From: Clostridia bacterium
GTDB taxonomy: Bacteria; Bacillota; Clostridia; UMGS1810
Direction of reading: 5' to 3'
NCBI GenBank assembly: GCA_016293435.1
Contig: JAEDEG010000110.1
Coordinates: 1-8,395, forward strand
DNA: 8,395 nt
Shown here: positions 1 to 6,900 of the stretch, piece by piece
Numbering within the stretch: the stretch's first letter is position 1
Layout of the letters: every line of letters begins with the position of its first letter
Notes under the pieces: generated by a model
Told to the model about the DNA's origin: nothing
The model's database searches: none
Seen by the model: only the letters and a program-made list of their open reading frames with translations
Made by a program: the position numbers and the translations under genes

Positions 1-2
1 AT

Positions 3-1313
3 TTAAATGTAGGTGCAAGCAATGCAACCTCAGGGGCAAAAATATATCAGCTCACTTATATGTTTGATAACAACAAAGAAACGGCATACAATACCGAAAC
101 ATCATCACCGTTTAATATAAATATTACACTGAAAGATGAGCTTTATATTGATTACATAAAAATACTCCAAACATATGGAGAAAATAATTTGGTGTATACG
201 GTGGAATACAGCAATGACGGAGCAAATTACTTTTTATCATCGCTCGAAGATACAAATGATGAAGGAACGATATATAAAGTTGACAGCACAATAAAATATA
301 TACGAATAAATGCAAGTAAAATAAATGCATTGCCCGCAGGCTTTTCAGAAATCGGAATTTATGTCGGCGGCTTTGGCGGAGATAATAACCTGAGTGCATT
401 AGACAAGCTGGAGATACCGGATAAAGTTTCACCGGGATATAACTTTCCGTCTGAGGATGCAAATGGAAACACAATCACATGGACTTCATCAAACAGTAAG
501 GTTATAAGCGTATCTAACGGAAAAACAGAGATAAATCCCAAAAGCGGCAATACAAGTGTTGTTTTAACTGCTTCGGTTACAATAAACGGTGTGTCGTTTG
601 AAAGAAAATTCCATGTGACTGTTAAAGGCTCGGGCAGTTCGGGAGGCTCAGGTAGCTCAGGAGGCTCGGGAAGCTTCAGCGGTGCAGGGGGCGGAATTTC
701 TATGGGTGGCACAACAGTTACAGTTGTCGATAATATGAATGAAACCACAGACAAAGAAGTTGAGACAGATAAAGATAAAAATATTTGGCCTGAGCTTGAA
801 GGACATTGGGGTGCGGCACAAATACAGTATTTGATTGACAACGGCTATGTATTGGGAACCGAGTCGGGCTTAGAGCTCGGCAGAAAGGTGACCCGCGCTG
901 AGTTTGCTGTGATGCTTGACCGAATTTTAAGCTTGGATGATCCTGATGTTGATTATGAATTTGTCGACGTTTCGGACAGCGAATGGTATAATGGCGCCTT
1001 GAAAAGATTGGCAGCAGCAAATATTATGAACGGTTATAACGGAATGATTCGTCCTAATGACATCATTACCAGAGAAGAGATGGCAAAACTTGTTGATGCA
1101 TCGGCAAAATTGCTTGATATAAACAAAGAAGGTAGTGCTAAGACTTTTGTCGATGCAGCACAGATAAGTGATTGGGCGAAAGAAAGCATCGACAGAATGA
1201 GTGCAGCAGGCATTATAATGGGCATGGAGGATGGAAGCTTTCTTCCCCAAAGTAATGTAAGCAGGGATCAGGCAATGGTTATAATATACAGATTGCTTAC
1301 CTACAGCAAATAG
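3..1313 (+). CDS. SLH-anchored surface protein, C-terminal part (5'-truncated by window): F5/8C, aBig, SLH x3
   Basis: The reading frame is open from base 3, so the gene begins upstream. The ATG at 60 lies inside a domain and has no ribosome binding site, so it is not the start. Numbering from that Met: residues up to about 103 look like the rest of an F5/8 type C (discoidin, CBM32-like) sugar-binding domain, with MFDNNKETAYNTE, VEYSNDG and KYIRI matching its usual landmarks. Residues 110-189 resemble an atrophied bacterial Ig-like domain (ITWTSSNSKVIS, then VVLTASVTING). Residues 190-223 are a Gly/Ser-rich linker. Three SLH repeats follow at about 243-294, 299-352 and 360-414, with VTRAEF, ITREEM and VSRDQA at the wall-polymer-binding position. 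By family knowledge, SLH triplets bind pyruvylated secondary wall polymer, so the protein should sit on the cell surface. Nothing catalytic is visible. By analogy with the lyase at 3932 it may be a carbohydrate-active enzyme, but that is inference. It ends 17 bp before the next gene. Confidence 0.88.
   Translation, partial: LNVGASNATSGAKIYQLTYMFDNNKETAYNTETSSPFNINITLKDELYIDYIKILQTYGENNLVYTVEYSNDGANYFLSSLEDTNDEGTIYKVDSTIKYIRINASKINALPAGFSEIGIYVGGFGGDNNLSALDKLEIPDKVSPGYNFPSEDANGNTITWTSSNSKVISVSNGKTEINPKSGNTSVVLTASVTINGVSFERKFHVTVKGSGSSGGSGSSGGSGSFSGAGGGISMGGTTVTVVDNMNETTDKEVETDKDKNIWPELEGHWGAAQIQYLIDNGYVLGTESGLELGRKVTRAEFAVMLDRILSLDDPDVDYEFVDVSDSEWYNGALKRLAAANIMNGYNGMIRPNDIITREEMAKLVDASAKLLDINKEGSAKTFVDAAQISDWAKESIDRMSAAGIIMGMEDGSFLPQSNVSRDQAMVIIYRLLTYSK
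627..674 (+). repeat. 18-bp tandem repeat encoding a Gly/Ser linker
   Basis: There are two full copies (627-644, 645-662) and two thirds of a third copy (663-674), each starting GGCTC and encoding the six residues GSGSSG or GGSGSS according to phase. Copies one and two differ at four bases, all at third codon positions, so the peptide is unchanged. The repeat separates the Ig-like domain from the SLH anchor and is probably a flexible spacer. Confidence 0.8.
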
Positions 1314-1320
1314 GGGAGGG
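1313..1320 (+). promoter_or_regulatory. Ribosome binding site for the gene at 1331
   Basis: GGGGAGGG overlaps the last base of the preceding TAG stop and contains GGAGG (1315-1319), 11 bases before the ATG at 1331. It supports that start and close translational linkage with the upstream gene. The 17-bp gap holds no room for a separate promoter. Confidence 0.75.
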
Positions 1321-1330
1321 AAAAATAAAA

Positions 1331-3919
1331 ATGAAGACATTTAGATTTATTGCAATTATACTTTCGTTTACCATGTTTGTCGGTATTTCAGCTAACGCGG
1401 CAGCATCAGAGAGCAATGAAGTTTTTGATCTTTTATCGCTCGGCATCATAGTTCCAAACGATGATGGACAAATCATTATGTCGGCGCCGGTTACAAGAGC
1501 AGAATTTGCAGCAATGGTAGTTCGACTGATGGAATATGATGACTTAGTAGAAATTAATTCAGATGGAATTTTTTCTGATTTGACCGATGCACACCCATAT
1601 GCAGACCAAATAGTATTTTTGGTACAGAGCGGTTTGATGAATAAGATATCGGAAAAAACAGTTGAACCGGATCGTCGGATCACCTTGGAAGAGGCTGCTT
1701 CAACACTCATAGGTGCACTGGGTTATAAAAATGTTTTGACCTACAGTGATTGTTTCACGGTTGCCCGTTCAATCGGGCTTATAAAGAAAATAAATAATAC
1801 CGATAAGCTTATAATGAGTGATGTTGTTCAGCTATTGTATAATGCGCTGGATATAGAGCAGGTACTGCAGACAGACTCAGGAGATTATAAAAAACAAAAC
1901 ATTACATTCAGAAGTCTGAGAGAAAATAAACATAATAAATCTATCAGCAAGCTAAGCGGAATTGTAACGGCTAATGCAGACAGTTATTTACACGAACCCA
2001 ATGATGCTTTGGAAAACACACAGGTAGAAATTGACGATAAGGTTTATAATGTCGGTAGTACAGCAGCTGCCGAATATTTTGGCATGCACGTCACATTTTT
2101 TGTAGAGGATGCTTCTAAATCTGTACCTGTAATTATCTCTATAATGGCAACCTCCAAAAACAATACTTTGTCTATAGACGATGATGATATTTATAGCTTT
2201 TCATCCAAGGAATTGCGTTATGGCGATACCGGCAAAACGGTATTTAAAATTTCACCGCAAGCTCGTCTGTTATACGGAGGCAGACCGTTAAATTCCTACA
2301 GCGAATCGGATTTTAAGGTCAATCGTGGCTGTGTGAATCTTATAGATAACAACGATGATAAGTCGGCAGATATTGTCATGATTGAAGAATACACAAATGT
2401 GCTTGTCAAAGGAGTAAGGGGCAATATAATAGAATTAGAAGATCCGTACAAATTTAATGGCTCTAAATATATCAATATAGAAACTGATGATGATGTACAT
2501 TATATTTTAAAGGATAAAGATAACAGACTTATATCGGCAGAAAATATAACGTCCGGATGTATATTGAGTATAATCACCGATAAACAAAAAGAGGTGTGTA
2601 AGTTTATTGTGTCAGCAGATACCGCAGAAGGAAACATAAGCGGTTTAACAAATGATACAGTTATAATTAACGATAATCAATACCCATATTATAAGTCGGA
2701 TAATTTTGAATTCAATTTTACCGATACGATAAAGCTTTATATAGATTATAGAGGTTATGTTGCCTGTGTAAAGAAGGTTGATGGCAGCAGAAATTTTGGA
2801 TATATAGTAGGCATAGACAATGGTCTTTTCGGTACAACAACCGTAAAAATGCTGTGTGGTTCGGTTGTTGAGTATATTTATGAAAAGAATACCGAAAATC
2901 TTGATGATACAAATACGATTCCCAAACTTAAGTGCCGCAATTCCGAGATCAAAGAATTGACCGTAGATGATAAAACATTGATAAACGGGATTCGCTATGC
3001 AAAAAATCAAGGTATTTTGCAGACCGGAATATATGAATATGACCTGCGCAGTGACGGTGGTATAAAGGAGCTTAAATCGCCTGTGTTAGTTGGCGGAGGC
3101 ACCGGAATGAAGTATATGCCATACGATAAGATATTCGGCGGTAATTCAAACAGAAGTCCGTTTGCCATAGATGATAAAACTGTTGTAATTTGTGTGCCGA
3201 GAAATCAGGTGTCAGGCGATGACGACTATCTTGTACCGTTGGAAATCAGTGCACAAAGCTCAAGCATCACATATGAGGTTTTGGGTTACGAATATAACAA
3301 TGTCACAAAAAAGGCAGAGCTGATTGTGTTTACCGAACAGATGGATTGCAATGACGTCACACCGATAAAAAGAAATTCCAGCTCGGTTGCTATGGTAGCA
3401 AATGTAAGCAAGGCTTATCATAAAGAGGATGACAGCATGGTTATTCAGGTGGAGCTTATAACAGGAAGCGGTGACACAAGGTTTGTTATTGATGAAAGCA
3501 ATGTAGTCGCAAATGAGTGGAAAAATCTAAAAAGGGGAGATTTGATATACTATTCAAAAAAATTGGACTCTACAGCAGGTCATGCAGAAAGGATATGTTC
3601 CTTCTCAGATATAAGTGATAACGGATTTATAAAATATGAGGGTGCTCAAAACGAGCAGTATTTTGGAAATGTTTTGGACTTTTCCTACAATGAAATAGAT
3701 CAGAAAAGCTACAGTTTGGTGGTCAAAACAACACTTAACTGCGCCGGATTAATTAAAGAAGTTAACCTGGCACAGAGAAATACACCGCCTATTTTTGCCG
3801 TAGATAGAAATGGTAAGAATGTGTACCTGTCAGATTTGAGCGACATAGATGTCGGAAGCGACAGACTTTATGTAATAACTTATTATGGTACAATTACCGG
3901 CTGTGTTGCAGTGAAATAA
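1331..3919 (+). CDS. Exported protein with N-terminal SLH repeats and a beta-rich repetitive body, function unknown
   Basis: 862 residues. The start is supported by the upstream GGAGG and by a signal peptide beginning at Met1: MKTFR, a hydrophobic core, then a probable cleavage after Ala-Asn-Ala (21-23). SLH-like repeats follow directly: a shortened first one at about 31-70 with intact VTRAEF, a second at 79-132 where the equivalent position reads ITLEEA, and a degenerate third at about 138-174. The rest (about 206-862) has no motif I recognise as catalytic. It is rich in predicted beta strands and carries a recurring pattern, Gly or Asp, a hydrophobic strand, a short polar turn, then a second hydrophobic strand, ending near residues 273, 352, 427, 482, 580, 757 and 862. 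Twelve cysteines are spread through it, with no lipobox, sortase signal or C-terminal membrane segment. Between two SLH proteins, it could be an S-layer component, a scaffold or a glycan-binding partner. I do not assign a specific function. Confidence 0.85.
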   Translation: MKTFRFIAIILSFTMFVGISANAAASESNEVFDLLSLGIIVPNDDGQIIMSAPVTRAEFAAMVVRLMEYDDLVEINSDGIFSDLTDAHPYADQIVFLVQSGLMNKISEKTVEPDRRITLEEAASTLIGALGYKNVLTYSDCFTVARSIGLIKKINNTDKLIMSDVVQLLYNALDIEQVLQTDSGDYKKQNITFRSLRENKHNKSISKLSGIVTANADSYLHEPNDALENTQVEIDDKVYNVGSTAAAEYFGMHVTFFVEDASKSVPVIISIMATSKNNTLSIDDDDIYSFSSKELRYGDTGKTVFKISPQARLLYGGRPLNSYSESDFKVNRGCVNLIDNNDDKSADIVMIEEYTNVLVKGVRGNIIELEDPYKFNGSKYINIETDDDVHYILKDKDNRLISAENITSGCILSIITDKQKEVCKFIVSADTAEGNISGLTNDTVIINDNQYPYYKSDNFEFNFTDTIKLYIDYRGYVACVKKVDGSRNFGYIVGIDNGLFGTTTVKMLCGSVVEYIYEKNTENLDDTNTIPKLKCRNSEIKELTVDDKTLINGIRYAKNQGILQTGIYEYDLRSDGGIKELKSPVLVGGGTGMKYMPYDKIFGGNSNRSPFAIDDKTVVICVPRNQVSGDDDYLVPLEISAQSSSITYEVLGYEYNNVTKKAELIVFTEQMDCNDVTPIKRNSSSVAMVANVSKAYHKEDDSMVIQVELITGSGDTRFVIDESNVVANEWKNLKRGDLIYYSKKLDSTAGHAERICSFSDISDNGFIKYEGAQNEQYFGNVLDFSYNEIDQKSYSLVVKTTLNCAGLIKEVNLAQRNTPPIFAVDRNGKNVYLSDLSDIDVGSDRLYVITYYGTITGCVAVK

Positions 3920-3926
3920 AGAGGTG
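3920..3926 (+). promoter_or_regulatory. Ribosome binding site for the lyase gene at 3932
   Basis: AGAGGTG starts directly after the TAA of the preceding gene and lies five bases before the ATG at 3932. A second in-frame ATG at 3944 (Met5) is less likely: it is further from this site and would remove the two lysines at the start of the signal peptide. The 12-bp gap between genes implies co-transcription. Confidence 0.75.
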
Positions 3927-3931
3927 AAATT

Positions 3932-6900
3932 ATGAAAAAATCCATGCGTTTGCAAAGCTTATGTATTGCAGTTTCAGTATTATTGACATCTTTTTCTGCC
4001 CATGCCGAAACAAACCAAATAATAGAGTCTGTAAACAGCTCCGATAGTTATTTTAGTGCTGCAGACGAATCAAGCTGGGCACAATATTGCGAACAAACAA
4101 TGGAGCAGTACAGCTTTCAATACGAAGATACCGGCATGATTTCGGATGAACAGTTCTTTGGTAAGTATGACCGGGATCTACAGCAGTGGACGGTTGAGTC
4201 TTATCTGGACTATGAGCGTGTTTCGCAGCTGGAGCCTGTTATGGAAGCGGCACAGCGCGGAGATTATTACGGAGCAAAGTCTGAACTTTTGAATTACTAC
4301 AGAGATAAATTCAAAAATCATTCATTTTCCTCCGCATCAACAGTGAGCAATTTGGCAAAGCTAAAGGCGAGACTTGCATTTGAAAATATCGATGCATATA
4401 CCGAAACTCCTTTAGCCATCAGTAAAATCGGTGCCGAGGAGAAATATTATCAAATAGATGTAAAGGATGGCATCAGCGTATCAGATATCAATTCAAATGT
4501 AAATTTTGCAATTGCAACAATAAAAAAAGATGGCAGAGCGGTTATTTTCAACTCAAAAGAAGCGGAGGAAAACAAGCCAAAGCTGACCGTTGTTGTAAAC
4601 GGCCGAACCAGAACATACACTCCTTCCGATGATGCCATGGTAATAGGCGGATTAAATTCCGAGTCAAATTACGGCGAATATGACACGCTTAGTGCATATG
4701 AATCATATTCATCAATAAAATTCGGAGACAGAACAGATGATAACACCAAAAGAATATATCTAAGATTTAATCTTTCGGATATAAGCCCTACCGACAGCAT
4801 CACCTCTGCACATTTGTCTTTGTACGGAGCAAGTGTCCAATCCGATGAAGAAGGAGCACCCGCGTTAAACAAGAATTTTTCGGATATTGTTGTGTATAGT
4901 ATGGGTGTGTTTGAGTGGTCGGAGGATAATTGTACCTTCTCATCTGTTGAGGAGCTTCCCTCCTCATACGACGGTGAGGAATGGATGGACGGTCTGGCAG
5001 ATACAGAAATTAGAAATGTCTTAAGCTCAATGATACCGGCGTGTGAGGCCACCGGAGATGATATATACGCTTTTCATATAATGAGAGTGTGGCTTGACAG
5101 AATTAATCATAAAACACTGACTGAGACCGACAAGCATAGTCTCACAAGCGGAATGTATCTTTATCAAACAAAGCCTTACCTTATTAAAATGCTATATAGC
5201 GATTACATGCGTCCGGAGTATTTAACTATTTTACTCAAATATGACTATATGATGATGGAGTGGTGTATAAATTCCTGGGACGAGACACATGAGCTGAATA
5301 ATTTCGGAACGTCAAACTGTGTGGGTGTATTTTGTACATCACTAACATTTAACGAGTACAGAATTTGTGACGATCCTATATTAGACGCACCTCCCACCAA
5401 CGGAAAAAAAGGAGGCTGGATAGAGGTAGGCAAGTGGAGAGCGTGGTATTGTTACTACAAGGATCTTATGCCCGATGGTTCGTCGAGTGAAGTGTCACTG
5501 AATTATACCTTATTCCTTTCTAATATGGCACAGATGATAATCAGCTACGCACAAAGCTTGAATGTTGATTTGACACAGTATCTGGACGAAGAGACCATCA
5601 ATCAGATGAAAGGCTATTGCCTGTATATGCTGAGATATTCAAATCCTCAGTTTGGTACCTGGCAGCAGGGGCATGAGGCGGCCTATACAACCAAGATGAC
5701 AAACTGCTTGTCAATTTTGAGCTTGGTAGATGATCCGCAGCTCCGCTATCTTTCTACAGAGCGCAATGAAGGCACTTCGCCCGATAAAAAGTCATATATA
5801 TGGGATCAAACAAAGAGAGTTGTTCTGAGAAGCGATTGGTCCGAAAATGCCGTTGCGGCACAAACGAATGCAAATGGCGGACATCTTAAGTCACACGGCC
5901 AAAATGATGATCTCGGTCTTAATATATATGCATACGGGCAGGCACTGCTTATGGAGTCCACTCATAAGGATTATAATTACAGAACACCTGTTACAGGCTG
6001 GCTTTTGTCAAGTAAAGCAATAAATGCGGTTGAGATAAACAATGTAACCCAAAAAGGTGCATATGCAACAGATGTTGAAGCTCTCGGTGAGCATATTGTG
6101 GCCGAATCGGGAGGTACTCCCGGAAGCGTTCATGAGGACATAAGCGAGCTCAATGATATGTATAACTATGTTCGCGTTGAAACCGAAGGATATAAAAATC
6201 ACAGTATGCTTAGCGATGATTATATCATGTATCGCGATATATTGTTTGTAGAACCCGAATTTTTTATTGTAACCGATTATATAGAACCTACCAAGGACAA
6301 AATATCAACAAATATATATAAACAATACTGGCATTCTCAGCCTAATGCAAATATTACTATGATCGGCGACAGCTTCAGAACCAATTTTAATAACAGTGCC
6401 AATATTTATGTTGCGCCGGTCACGCAGAAAGATAAAATTAAAAGTAATGTTTTAGATGGCTATTGGGCTGTAGGGAGCAGCTATACTTTTGCCGATTATG
6501 TAAGATATGACAAAGAGGCAAAAGGTACGGTTACATTCAATACAGTTCTCTACCCAATGCGTGCACAGGATAATTATAGCGTTCAAACGACGCCTCTTTC
6601 GCTTAATGTCAGTGAAGATAAGGCAAATGCGTTTGAATTTTACACAACAGATCAAAAAAACGGTCAGGTGGATAAAACTGCATACTATATTCTGTTTGAT
6701 ACTACAATGCAAGGTGAGAGAACCTTCGGAGATTATTCTACCGACGGAACACTCGCCCTTGTAGACAAAAACGATTTAAACTACAAAAAGGCAATACTTC
6801 GAAACGGCACCAATGTTACAGATACAAAGAAGAAGCTTCCTATTGTATTCAGTAACAGTACAATATCCGATATAGGAATTACATGGGAGGGCGACGAGGT

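Noticed and set aside
60..62. ATG at 60 as the start of the first gene
   Set aside because: The frame stays open to base 3 with plausible F5/8C sequence, there is no ribosome binding site or signal peptide, and the Met lies within a conserved domain segment.
359..841. Proline-rich 160-residue minus-strand open frame
   Set aside because: Its proline run is the complement of the glycine codons of the plus-strand linker; it has no upstream ribosome site or recognisable domain.
927..1340. 137-residue minus-strand open frame
   Set aside because: It lies opposite well-conserved SLH repeats and has cysteine- and histidine-rich composition typical of an antisense shadow.
3947..3964. Possible lipobox at Cys11 of the lyase signal peptide
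   Set aside because: The cysteine precedes most of the hydrophobic core and lacks the L-A/S-G/A-C pattern; the Ala-His-Ala site further on fits ordinary signal peptidase cleavage.
6507..6764. 85-residue plus-strand open frame inside the lyase
   Set aside because: It is an out-of-frame reading of a continuous coding region, with basic low-quality composition and no domain.
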